Shown: positions 1-7,976 of the stretch, in pieces
How positions within the stretch are numbered: the first letter of the stretch is position 1
How the letters are laid out: every line of letters starts with the position of its first letter
NCBI GenBank assembly: GCA_900539165.1
Contig: UQAZ01000006.1
Location: forward strand, 45,563 to 109,562
Direction of reading: 5' to 3'
DNA from: an uncultured Oscillospiraceae bacterium
GTDB lineage: Bacteria; Bacillota; Clostridia; Oscillospirales; Acutalibacteraceae
Length of the DNA: 64,000 nt
Program-made: the position numbers and the translations under genes
Notes under the pieces: model-generated
Seen by the model: only the letters and a program-made list of their open reading frames with translations
What the model was told of the DNA's origin: nothing
Database searches by the model: none

Positions 1-927
1 AAGCTTGCGGCAGAGGAATTTCCGCAATTTGATGTAAGTCTCAGAAGTGCGGTAAGCATTGCACGCAGACTTCAAGACCCGCTTGCAGAGCTTGTTAAAA
101 TTGACCCTAAGGCAATCGGAGTAGGTCAATATCAGCACGATATGCCGCAAAAGGAGCTTTCTTCGGCACTCGACGGAGTTGTTGAGGACTGCGTAAACTC
201 GGTAGGTGTAGACTTAAACACCGCATCGCCGCAGCTTCTTTCAAGGGTTGCGGGTGTAAGCAGCACAGTTGCAAAGAACATTGTGCTTTACCGTGAGGAA
301 AACGGCAAATTCAACGAACGCTCCGAGCTTAAAAAGGTTTCAAAGCTCGGGCCGAAAGCTTTTGAGCAATGTGCGGGATTTTTAAGGGTTTCCGACGGAA
401 AAAATGTTCTCGACAACACCGCTGTTCACCCCGAAAGCTACGCTGCCGCAAAGAAACTTCTCACACTTTGTGATATGAGCGAGAGCGATATTAAAAGCGG
501 TAACATTTCACGCTTGAAAACACAGGTTGAAACAATCGGAACATCTGCTCTTGCAAAACAGCTTGATGTCGGAGAGCCTACACTCAACGACATAGTAAAT
601 GAGCTTTCAAAGCCGGGTCGTGACCCTCGTGACGAGCTGCCAAAACCAATGCTAAGAAGCGATATTATGGGCATTGAGGATCTCAAGGCAGGTATGGAGC
701 TAAAGGGAACGGTTAGAAATGTTGTTGATTTCGGCGCATTTATCGACATCGGAGTTCATCAGGACGGCTTAGTTCACATCAGCCAAATCACAAACAAGTT
801 CTTGAAACATCCGAGCGAGATGCTAAAGGTAGGCGACATAGTAACCGTTTGGGTTTTAGATGCCGATACCGTTAAAAACAGAATTTCCCTTACTATGAAA
901 GAACCAAAAAAAGCAAATGAAAAATAA
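1..927 (+). CDS. tex: Tex-family transcription accessory protein, C-terminal part (5' end outside window)
   Basis: Frame 1 is open from the first base, so the gene begins upstream of the window; 308 residues are visible. The first codons hold the block SAVSIARRLQDPLAELVKID and then GVGQYQHD, which are hallmark Tex sequences. A helix-hairpin-helix region follows (around visible residues 65-110, with LNTASPQLLSRVAGV). Near the C-terminus is an S1 RNA-binding domain (around 225-300, GTVRNVVDFGAFIDIG and QDGLVHISQI). Tex is a cytoplasmic nucleic-acid-binding protein linked to RNA polymerase function and tolerance of stress. The ATG at 142 is internal and not the start. The stop overlaps the next gene by 11 bases, so the two are probably cotranscribed. 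Confidence 0.95.
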   Translation, partial: KLAAEEFPQFDVSLRSAVSIARRLQDPLAELVKIDPKAIGVGQYQHDMPQKELSSALDGVVEDCVNSVGVDLNTASPQLLSRVAGVSSTVAKNIVLYREENGKFNERSELKKVSKLGPKAFEQCAGFLRVSDGKNVLDNTAVHPESYAAAKKLLTLCDMSESDIKSGNISRLKTQVETIGTSALAKQLDVGEPTLNDIVNELSKPGRDPRDELPKPMLRSDIMGIEDLKAGMELKGTVRNVVDFGAFIDIGVHQDGLVHISQITNKFLKHPSEMLKVGDIVTVWVLDADTVKNRISLTMKEPKKANEK

Positions 928-2098
928 TTACAAACAGACAATAAATGCCTGCTTCGTAGGCTATATAGTTCAGGCCATTGTAAACAATTTTGCACCGCTT
1001 TTATTCGTAACCTTTCGCAACACATTCGGAATACCGCTGTCAAAAATAACGCTTTTGATTTCGCTGAACTTTATAATTCAGCTGACGGTTGACCTGCTTT
1101 CTGCCCGATTAATCGACAAAATCGGATACAGAACAGCCATGCTCTCGGCGCATTTATTTTCAGGCTTAGGACTGATTTTGCTTGCTGTTTTGCCGTATGT
1201 TATGAACAACAGCTTTGCGGGGTTGCTTATTTCCGTCATAATTTACGCAGTCGGAGGAGGCATATTAGAGGTGCTTGTAAGTCCCATTGTTGAGGCTTGC
1301 CCGACCGATAATAAAGAAAAGGCAATGAGCCTTTTGCACTCTTTTTATTGTTGGGGTCATGTTCTCGTTGTACTTGTCAGCACCCTGTTTTTCACGCTGT
1401 TTGGAATAGAAAACTGGAGAGTGCTTGCAATCATTTGGGCTTTAATCCCGATATGCAACGCAGTTATGTTCACCCGTGTGCCTATTGCTCCGTTAGTTGA
1501 GGACGGCACAAAGAGTATGAGCATAAAGGAGCTTTTGACATCAAAGCTTTTTATAGTATTATTCATAATGATGATTTGCTCGGGAGCAAGCGAGCAGGCA
1601 GTTTCGCAATGGGCGTCAACCTTTGCCATGCAGGGACTCGGCGTGACAAAGACTGTCGGCGACCTTGCAGGTCCGCTGTCTTTTGCGGCACTTATGGGTA
1701 CATCACGAGCAATATACGGAAAATTCGGAGACAGGCTCCCTCAGGCAAAGGCATTGCCCGCCTGTTGTTTGCTTTGCGTGTTTTCCTATCTGCTGATTTC
1801 TCTCTCACCCATTCCGGCACTTTCGCTAATTGGCTGCGGCATTTGCGGCTTCAGCGTAGGAATTATGTGGCCGGGTACATTTTCGCTTTCGTCATCATTT
1901 CTCAAAAACGGCGGCACCGCTATGTTTGCACTTCTTGCTCTCGGAGGAGATTTGGGTTGTACGGCAGGTCCTGCGGTTGTCGGATTTGTTTCGTACGCTT
2001 TCAGCGACAATTTGAAAATAGGAATACTTCTCGCGATTGCTTTTCCGTTAATTTTACTGATTTTCACAAGACTTTTGAAAACAACCAAGAAGCAATAA
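917..2098 (+). CDS. Major facilitator superfamily transporter
   Basis: A 393-residue hydrophobic protein with about twelve membrane segments, the usual size and layout for a single-polypeptide MFS carrier. The loop after the second segment has DLLSARLIDKIGYRTAM, matching the conserved MFS loop-2/3 motif (D, R, G, R positions). A repeat-like counterpart in the second half is SRAIYGKFGDRLPQ. It probably exports or imports a small solute by proton coupling across the cell membrane. The substrate cannot be read from sequence; the overall look is of the FucP/YbjJ-like sugar-type branch, but this is a weak guess. The start ATG lies inside the end of tex, which suggests translational coupling. Confidence 0.85.
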   Translation: MKNNYKQTINACFVGYIVQAIVNNFAPLLFVTFRNTFGIPLSKITLLISLNFIIQLTVDLLSARLIDKIGYRTAMLSAHLFSGLGLILLAVLPYVMNNSFAGLLISVIIYAVGGGILEVLVSPIVEACPTDNKEKAMSLLHSFYCWGHVLVVLVSTLFFTLFGIENWRVLAIIWALIPICNAVMFTRVPIAPLVEDGTKSMSIKELLTSKLFIVLFIMMICSGASEQAVSQWASTFAMQGLGVTKTVGDLAGPLSFAALMGTSRAIYGKFGDRLPQAKALPACCLLCVFSYLLISLSPIPALSLIGCGICGFSVGIMWPGTFSLSSSFLKNGGTAMFALLALGGDLGCTAGPAVVGFVSYAFSDNLKIGILLAIAFPLILLIFTRLLKTTKKQ

Positions 2099-2099
2099 A

Positions 2100-2132
2100 A
2101 AAATCGTCACACTCGACAAAATCGAATGTGGC
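2100..2132. terminator. Bidirectional terminator between convergent genes
   Basis: The arms CACACTCGA and TCGAATGTG face each other around a short loop. Read on the minus strand the stem pairs fully (one G-U wobble) and is followed by a run of seven T, so it ends the hydrolase gene. Read on the plus strand it has one mismatch and a run of T downstream, so it may also end the tex-MFS transcript. Confidence 0.7.
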
Positions 2133-2140
2133 GGTATTTT

Positions 2141-3067
2141 TTACTCTATTTCACATTTGAGCCATTTCAAAATATATTCGTATACATCCTGCTTATCAAG
2201 CTCGTTAAGTATCTCGTGTCGGTCGTTATCCCACAGTTTGAGCGAAACATCAGAAATTCCGCATCTCTTGCACTGAGCAAAAAGCTTTTCGCAGGCCTTT
2301 TTGCCTCCGACCGGGTCAACGCTTCCCGAAGTGATGAGAACAGGCAGGGATTTTCTTACACCTAAAAGCTGTCTGTTTCTTGCGATTTTTTCAAGAATTG
2401 CAAAGAAATCTCTGTATGCGCCTGCCGTAAAATCAAATCCGCAAAGCTTATCTGCAATGTATTTATCAACAATCTTGTCGTCTCTGGAGAGCCAATCGCA
2501 GGTTGTTCTGTTAGGTGCAAACGGCTTGTTGTTGCTGCCGAGCGAAAGCTTTACGAGCGTCGGATTAACCGTATGGTCGCCCTTTGATTTGCAGGTCTTT
2601 ATTGCAATGGATTTACCCAAAGAAGCCGCAACTCCGGGTATCCAGCCCGTGCCGACAATAATCGCACCGAAAACATCGTTGCTGTATTCTGTCAAATACT
2701 GTCTTAAACAAAAAGAACCCATACTGTGACCGAGAATAAAATTAGGGAGTTCTTCCCACTTTTCTCTCGCAAATTGCGTTACGGAGTGCATATCGTCGAT
2801 AATGATTTTATCACCGTTTTCGGTTGCAAAAAAGCCATAATCTCTCTCGTCGCTGACCGAACCGCCGTGACCGAGATGGTCGTGTCCGATTACATTAAAT
2901 CCGTTTTCGGTCAGAAATCTTGCAAAGTCGTCATATCTGTCGATATATTCAGCCATTCCGTGAACAAGCTGAAGAACACCGACAGGCTCCTGTTCAGTTT
3001 CCCAAACGATAACATTCAGATTATTTTTTCCGTCAAATGAAGCAATTTTCTCAGTATACTTTTTCAT
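2141..3067 (-). CDS. Alpha/beta hydrolase, monoacylglycerol lipase-like
   Basis: A 308-residue cytoplasmic alpha/beta-hydrolase. The oxyanion region is VHGMAEYIDRY (about 35-45), followed by GHDHLGHG, a pattern typical of the monoglyceride lipase/lysophospholipase group (Hydrolase_4). The nucleophile elbow is GHSMGS with Ser115. The other triad members are likely Asp251 in SVDPVGG and His284 in NDRHEILNE, so the enzyme looks active. It should cleave glycerolipid or lysolipid esters, though the true substrate is not shown. Start ATG is preceded by AAGGAG at good spacing. No signal peptide is seen. It stands alone, convergent with the MFS gene. Confidence 0.88.
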   Translation of the reverse strand: MKKYTEKIASFDGKNNLNVIVWETEQEPVGVLQLVHGMAEYIDRYDDFARFLTENGFNVIGHDHLGHGGSVSDERDYGFFATENGDKIIIDDMHSVTQFAREKWEELPNFILGHSMGSFCLRQYLTEYSNDVFGAIIVGTGWIPGVAASLGKSIAIKTCKSKGDHTVNPTLVKLSLGSNNKPFAPNRTTCDWLSRDDKIVDKYIADKLCGFDFTAGAYRDFFAILEKIARNRQLLGVRKSLPVLITSGSVDPVGGKKACEKLFAQCKRCGISDVSLKLWDNDRHEILNELDKQDVYEYILKWLKCEIE

Positions 3068-3152
3068 TTGTTGCTCTCCTTAAATAGTTTCTATCTGTAT
3101 ATTATCACAGTTTTAGTATTAAGTCAATTAAACAAAATGTGCAATTTGCCCA

Positions 3153-3186
3153 AAGAGAGAGGAGATCCTAAAATCCCTCTCCCTTG
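3153..3186 (-). terminator. Probable terminator after the exported Ser/Lys-rich gene
   Basis: On the minus strand GGGAGAGGGATT and a complementary GATCTCCTCTCTC form an imperfect stem just after the stop codon of the 3219-4223 gene, followed by TTTGGGC. The T run is weak, so the call is tentative. Confidence 0.4.
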
Positions 3187-3218
3187 CTTAGTCATATCAA
3201 CTCTTTAATGCCCGTGTA

Positions 3219-4223
3219 TTACTCGTCGTCAATTATTTCGTTGTCTTCTTTTGCCTTGTCATCGACAGGCTTTTCGGCAATTTTATGCTCAATAAAAGAG
3301 GCAATTTCAACGCCGCACAGCATAACTGCTCCCACTCCTATCAGAGAGCCTCCGCCAATCATAATCGCTTTTGCCTTTTTAGAAAAATGAGAGCCGTTCA
3401 GGTAATTCTGCTCGGCTGTCTTATAATCGTATTCATCATTTGTCGGCTCATCTTCCGTATAGTGCGTAGATTTGCCATTCTGCACTCCCTTGTTTTGAGT
3501 CGATTTTGAAGTTTTTGAAGATTTGTTTGATTTGGATGTAGCTCGTTTTGTACCCGAGCTTTTAGAATAATCGCCGGATTTTTTTGAGGATTTACCATTT
3601 GCTGTCGATTGCTTTGCGGATTTTGTTGTTGCCGACCTTGCGGAAGTAACCGGAGCAGTTTCAATGGCAAGCGGTTCGGAGTTCAAAATGCTATACATCC
3701 TGCCGTCTACCGCAATTCTTATGCTGAAATTATGAAGGTACACCTTGTCTGAAATGTCCATGATCACAGCGATTATGGCATGGCCTGTGGAATATGGTTC
3801 GGCACTGCTCTCAATGCTAAAGGCCTTTTTGCTCGCCTCGTCTGAATAATCAATCAGGGCATCGTCCCATGTACTTTCAACAGTAAAGCCATACTCAATT
3901 TGAGGTGTGGTAACGCTGAAAATAAGAGAAACGGCACTATCCTCGTTAATGCCGCTTTCGTTCAAATTAAATAAAAAATAGGCGCTCGACTCCTTGGTGA
4001 AATAACTAAGTGACCCGCTAAGATCACCCATAGCACCCTCGGACTCAATCGCCTCGGAATTAACGCTACTCTCGTCCCAACTGGAATAATCGAGATAGCC
4101 TTTATCATAAGCATAAGCAAAAATCGGTTGCATAAGCAATACGATTAATAAGATTAAAACGGCAGTAATTTCTAAAGTGCTACAAACAGCCTTCCTAAGG
4201 CGATATACTTTGTAACCATTCAT
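3219..4223 (-). CDS. Exported, membrane-anchored protein with Ser/Lys-rich linker, function unknown
   Basis: A 334-residue protein I do not recognise. A basic N-terminus and a hydrophobic stretch (about 16-37, ending FAYAYDKG) form a signal peptide or anchor. Residues about 45-190 look like a folded extracellular beta-rich domain. Residues about 190-260 are an extreme low-complexity linker made almost only of Ser, Lys, Thr, Asn and Gln, like a wall-spanning spacer. A second hydrophobic segment (about 287-308, IGGGSLIGVGAVMLCG) is followed by an acidic tail. No LPXTG sorting motif is seen, so retention is by the membrane helix. It is the last minus-strand gene after the polysaccharide locus; GGAG sits upstream of the ATG. 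A role at the cell envelope is inference from topology. Confidence 0.7.
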   Translation of the reverse strand: MNGYKVYRLRKAVCSTLEITAVLILLIVLLMQPIFAYAYDKGYLDYSSWDESSVNSEAIESEGAMGDLSGSLSYFTKESSAYFLFNLNESGINEDSAVSLIFSVTTPQIEYGFTVESTWDDALIDYSDEASKKAFSIESSAEPYSTGHAIIAVIMDISDKVYLHNFSIRIAVDGRMYSILNSEPLAIETAPVTSARSATTKSAKQSTANGKSSKKSGDYSKSSGTKRATSKSNKSSKTSKSTQNKGVQNGKSTHYTEDEPTNDEYDYKTAEQNYLNGSHFSKKAKAIMIGGGSLIGVGAVMLCGVEIASFIEHKIAEKPVDDKAKEDNEIIDDE

Positions 4224-4362
4224 AAATTTTACTCCAAATATTTTTTAGTATCGACGATATACATACATTTTAGATTAACCGAACACAATTTTCAACAATT
4301 TACGACAGGATTTTTGAATTTCGGCAAAACCCACAAATCAAGTCGGCTTTATTTGTGCATTT

Positions 4363-5467
4363 TCACAACGATTTTTCAATGCAAATGTTCAGCTTTTTAT
4401 AAATCTTCTCCACGCCTGCATTTATATTTGCCAAAACTTTTGCAAAGACATATTTTTCTATTAAATATTTTCGCACATATTCTATGACTGTGCAAGCAGA
4501 GTAAATAATAATTACGCTAATAACAAAATGAACAACCAACATAGATGACTCTGCATAGGCGTAATTGTTAAACATGTCAACCCACAACCACTTTCTGACA
4601 AATGGATTTTCGTGGATAAGATATACCCCGAGTGTGCAACCTCCGAGCCTGTTTATCAAACTTGAATGCTTGGGTTTTAGATTAACAAAAAATGCCACCA
4701 AGCAAGCAGTCAATATAAGTACCAAAACCGAATTCAAGGAATAAAACTTTTTAGCTTTTCCTGCAAAGGCAGGTAATCTTGTACCTACCAAGTTAATTAT
4801 TGCAACAGATGCTGTCATCAACACAAACGAGACAAATGATAAAGCCGCACTTCTTTGCTTTTTTGACAAAAAATTATTCGGATACATTCTTAAATACGCA
4901 CCGATTAAATAAAAGTAAATCATGAATCCCAAACGACCGCCAAATTCAACCGACTTGAAATTAAAAAACGAAGCCGCTATCGAGAAATAAAACACCAGCA
5001 CTGCCAAAAGTGATACGAATTGCTTTCTTGTAATAGATTTAAGCGCTTTATTTATAAACGGAAATATAAACAACAGCATCACATAGGCACTTATGTACCA
5101 ATATCTGCGACGGACAATAGGAAACATATTATTAATCATTTGCATGATAGAAAAATTACTTCTGTCAATTATGCAAAAAAGAACAAAAAATCCGACTGTG
5201 TAAAACAGAGTTTGAGATATGATATTTACGACACGCTTTGTCTTAAAATCGAGTTCAATTAAATAGTAGCCTGTTATGATTTCAAACAAAGCCACCCCAA
5301 CCAAGCCGTAGTTGGTAGAATCAAGCAAGAACTTATTAAACCCAAGCGACATTCCGTCTATATCAGCCTGTGAAAAAACGGAATAATGCGATATGACAAT
5401 CAATATCATTGCAATTATTCTGAGCAACTCTATATTTGAATTTCTGTTTGTTTTTTTTCTCGTTCAT
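4363..5467 (-). CDS. Membrane acyltransferase (acyltransferase family 3), 5' end frameshifted at an A8 tract
   Basis: The long frame (from ATG at 5427) encodes a roughly ten-helix acyltransferase-3 protein of the O-acetyltransferase type, with ELLRIIAMILIVISHY at its N-terminus including the family histidine. The only well-placed ribosome site and start is ATG at 5467, preceded by AAGGA, but it is in another frame. Removing one A from the run of eight A (plus-strand 5451-5458) would join them and give MNEKKTNRNSNIELLRII, which matches the N-terminal pattern of the neighbouring paralogue (KQRNSNLELFRI). So the gene is either switched off by slippage, read by transcriptional slippage, broken, or affected by a base error. 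Its expected role is O-acylation of the surface polysaccharide at the membrane. Confidence 0.8.
5451..5458 (-). repeat. A8 homopolymer tract at codons 4-7 of acyltransferase gene
   Basis: Eight consecutive T on the plus strand (A on the coding strand), right after codon 3 of the only start with a ribosome site. With seven A the reading frame runs into the acyltransferase; with eight it does not. This is the layout of a slipped-strand contingency tract. Confidence 0.75.
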
Positions 5468-5639
5468 TCTGTAATCCTTGTATATGCATATAATTATATC
5501 TTTGCTCGTCCCGCCGTCCATATCGCCCATAAAGCCACATTAGGGTTTGGCAAGAACGCCACATACCCCACCGTGTCATCTAAACCTTTTTAAGCTAAGC
5601 TGAGCAGTTTTAAGCACAGCCAAAACAAAAGCTATACAT

Positions 5640-6776
5640 TTATCCGATGTTAAGTTTTTCGCAAACAAAATCGACCGTATTTCTAAACCGGCATTCAAAT
5701 CCGGGTAAAGCTATATCTAACCGCTTAAATACGGGTTTTTCTATAACATAAATTCTGACCAAATCAATAACCGTACAAACAAAACACACGCCTAAAACAG
5801 ACAGTACAATGTGCAAATAACCATTACCCTGAGTATGAACTCCGACAACATTAAGCACATCGCCCCATAGCCAGCTACGCATTGTGTCACTATTGGCATG
5901 GATAAGCAACACGCCAAAGGTTGCCGAAGCAAGAGTATTAATTATCGAGCTGTTTTTTATCTTCAAATTATTAAATACCATAAATGCACATACAGCTTCA
6001 ATAACAGCTAAGGCAGTATTTGAATCTGCAACGAACATATAATAATTGCCGTTAAAAACGAAAGCACAACAAATAACCGATGCAGCACATAAAACCGTTA
6101 CAATCATTAAAGCTATGCTCCAGAATGCGTTATTTGAATATATTTTTTTAGGGTACAATCTTATATACGAAGAAATGAAATATAAAACTATAAACCAAGA
6201 AACATAGTTAAATGTTACGCTGAAATATGGCACGGTACCTAAAAATGTATACAAAAAACCGCAAAGCAAAAGCAAACAGATATGCTGTCTTTCATTCAGA
6301 CTGTGTATCAATTTATTCAGAAATGGGATAAACAAAAAGAATACCAAATAGGCACTTGTAAAACCGTTTGATACATTCTTAATCGGTATAAATATCTTAA
6401 TCAGTTCTTTTATCGAAAATGCAGAATAGCCTGTAATCCAAAACACGCAAGAAATCACTATTCTGTAAAACATAACTTCCAAGAAAAGCTTCAAAAACTT
6501 TTTCAACGAAATGCTTGATTTACACATAAAATAGCCTGTGATTAAGACAAAACTGTTTATGCCTATTTTTCCCCATGCACCGACTAAAAGCAAAACCAAC
6601 GAATGAATCGCAGTCGGATTTGAATTAATAACACCATCCGCAGCAAGCAATCCGGAATTAACAACATAATGATGTGCCACAATAGACAGCATAGTCAGAA
6701 TCCTAAATAATTCAAGATTACTGTTTCTTTGCTTTACAGAGGGTAATACCCCCCCGTTTTTTATACTCTGCGTCAT
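5640..6776 (-). CDS. Membrane acyltransferase (acyltransferase family 3), surface polysaccharide O-acylation
   Basis: A 378-residue polytopic protein with about ten helices and the family N-terminal block NSNLELFRILTMLSIVAHHY (about 18-37), including the paired histidines expected for the acyltransferase-3 fold. The middle has YLVFFLFIPFLNKL and near the end a segment FGVLLIHANSDTMRSWLW, also typical. It should move acetyl or another acyl group from the cytoplasmic side onto an extracytoplasmic sugar. It is paralogous to the next gene downstream (4363-5467). Codons 7-10 contain a run of seven G (plus-strand C7 at 6749-6755) that adds NGGV ahead of the conserved region and is an unusual place for such a tract. 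Confidence 0.9.
   Translation of the reverse strand: MTQSIKNGGVLPSVKQRNSNLELFRILTMLSIVAHHYVVNSGLLAADGVINSNPTAIHSLVLLLVGAWGKIGINSFVLITGYFMCKSSISLKKFLKLFLEVMFYRIVISCVFWITGYSAFSIKELIKIFIPIKNVSNGFTSAYLVFFLFIPFLNKLIHSLNERQHICLLLLCGFLYTFLGTVPYFSVTFNYVSWFIVLYFISSYIRLYPKKIYSNNAFWSIALMIVTVLCAASVICCAFVFNGNYYMFVADSNTALAVIEAVCAFMVFNNLKIKNSSIINTLASATFGVLLIHANSDTMRSWLWGDVLNVVGVHTQGNGYLHIVLSVLGVCFVCTVIDLVRIYVIEKPVFKRLDIALPGFECRFRNTVDFVCEKLNIG
6749..6755 (-). repeat. G7 homopolymer tract near the start of acyltransferase gene
   Basis: Seven consecutive C on the plus strand (G on the coding strand) at codons 8-10, immediately preceded in the transcript by a run of six A. The frame is open in this copy. Loss or gain of one G would truncate the protein within a few codons. 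Confidence 0.6.
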
Positions 6777-6780
6777 ATTT

Positions 6781-6900
6781 TTACCTCTGTTCCAGAATTA
6801 TATCACAAATCTTGTCCACATCATCAAGCGACAAATCCGCATAAAGCGGCAATGTACAATTACCGCATCCGTATTTTGATAATTGTGCCAAATCAGGCGT
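6781..6900 (-). pseudogene. 3'-end remnant of a DegT/DnrJ aminotransferase gene
   Basis: Bases 6796-6856 are identical over 61 bases to 9824-9884, the last part of the intact DegT gene at 9815-10903. In frame this gives TLPLYADLSLDDVDKICDII followed by LEQR and a stop at 6781. The upstream codons (TPDLAQLSKYGCGN) do not match the aminotransferase. The fragment has no start and no room for the rest of the protein, so it is a recombination scar left between the acyltransferase and SGNH genes. Confidence 0.85.
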
Positions 6901-7967
6901 CACTGTATTCCATATTTTTCGTAGCACAATTTTGAAGATTCATTCCAAGCATCAATAACTTCCTGATTTTTATCCTTAAAATCATAATGAGTTGACAAAT
7001 ATTCTCCAAGCCATTTTGAAAATTTAATAGCTCCTTGTTCTTTCAAATGAATAGTATCACAAAAGTCATCATTAGTTAATCCACTCTCATTATCACAAGC
7101 ATTATAATAATCGTACCCATAACCCTCAATAATTTCTTTACAATCTTCTGCGCGACTTATTTTTTTACTATTTGATTCTTTTGTTTTTTCATCATAATAT
7201 CCCTTAGGCAAATTTATAAATAAAACATTATCTATTTTATTACTTTTGCAATAATCAAGCACCTCTATCAAATCCTCTTTTGCATTTTCATCTAAACTAC
7301 AAGACTGATAATTAATATCCGCTGTTGAAAAAACATTTAATTGTTCTAAATACTCATGTTCTATATTGTCAATATTTTTCTGAGATATGGCTCCTTTCAT
7401 ACAATCAGTTTCCTTGTTAATATTTCGCCGTAATTGTGTTAAATCTGAAGAAAAATATTTATAAAAATCCGTAAAATTATTATGGTATCTAATAATTGGT
7501 ATAAAATGTTCCATTCTGTAATCCGAGTCTAAATCATTCACTGCATCTTTCATAGCATTATCTGCATACGGCAATGTATCAATAGTTAATCTGGCGGAAT
7601 CTCTTGTTGTTGCCTTTCCCTCAAGAAACCCATCTAAGTCAACAATAAGTAAACTTTCTTTTTGATTCGCCAAAACATCTCGAATCAAATATATATACAT
7701 ATTTGATTTGAATCCAGATATATGTACTGTATTTCCTGTAATTTTATAATCATTCCATATAACAGTTGGAAATATGTCACACCTTGTACCGCTCGCTCCA
7801 ACCACTACATAATCCAGAGTGTTTTCTTTTTCATTAAAAAAAGAATTTACTGTATGCTCGCAATTATTTCTAGGTATTCCGCAAAATAAAACAGAACTTA
7901 TTGTAACAATAAAAACAACAATTATAATTGATGCTGTTATTCTCAATATTCTATACTTGTTTTTCAT
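6900..7967 (-). CDS. SGNH-like O-acylation partner protein (DltD/AlgX-type) of the MBOAT
   Basis: A 355-residue protein with one N-terminal membrane anchor (about 9-30) and an extracytoplasmic domain. The segment VVVGASGTRCDIFP puts a serine (Ser59) and arginine in the positions of a block I SGNH nucleophile. Near the end is CDTIHLKEQGAIKFSKW, matching the block V Asp-x-x-His arrangement. It lies 9 bases after an MBOAT gene, the usual pairing of AlgI or DltB with an AlgX/J- or DltD-like protein. It should help transfer the acyl group from the MBOAT to an external polymer. Sequence is strongly AT-rich like its partner. The exact family was judged by motif and context only. Confidence 0.75.
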   Translation of the reverse strand: MKNKYRILRITASIIIVVFIVTISSVLFCGIPRNNCEHTVNSFFNEKENTLDYVVVGASGTRCDIFPTVIWNDYKITGNTVHISGFKSNMYIYLIRDVLANQKESLLIVDLDGFLEGKATTRDSARLTIDTLPYADNAMKDAVNDLDSDYRMEHFIPIIRYHNNFTDFYKYFSSDLTQLRRNINKETDCMKGAISQKNIDNIEHEYLEQLNVFSTADINYQSCSLDENAKEDLIEVLDYCKSNKIDNVLFINLPKGYYDEKTKESNSKKISRAEDCKEIIEGYGYDYYNACDNESGLTNDDFCDTIHLKEQGAIKFSKWLGEYLSTHYDFKDKNQEVIDAWNESSKLCYEKYGIQ

Positions 7968-7976
7968 ATATTCTCC

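Noticed and set aside
3219..4223. LPXTG cell-wall sorting signal in the Ser/Lys-rich protein
   Set aside because: No LPxTG-like motif precedes the C-terminal helix, and the helix is followed by an acidic rather than a basic tail.
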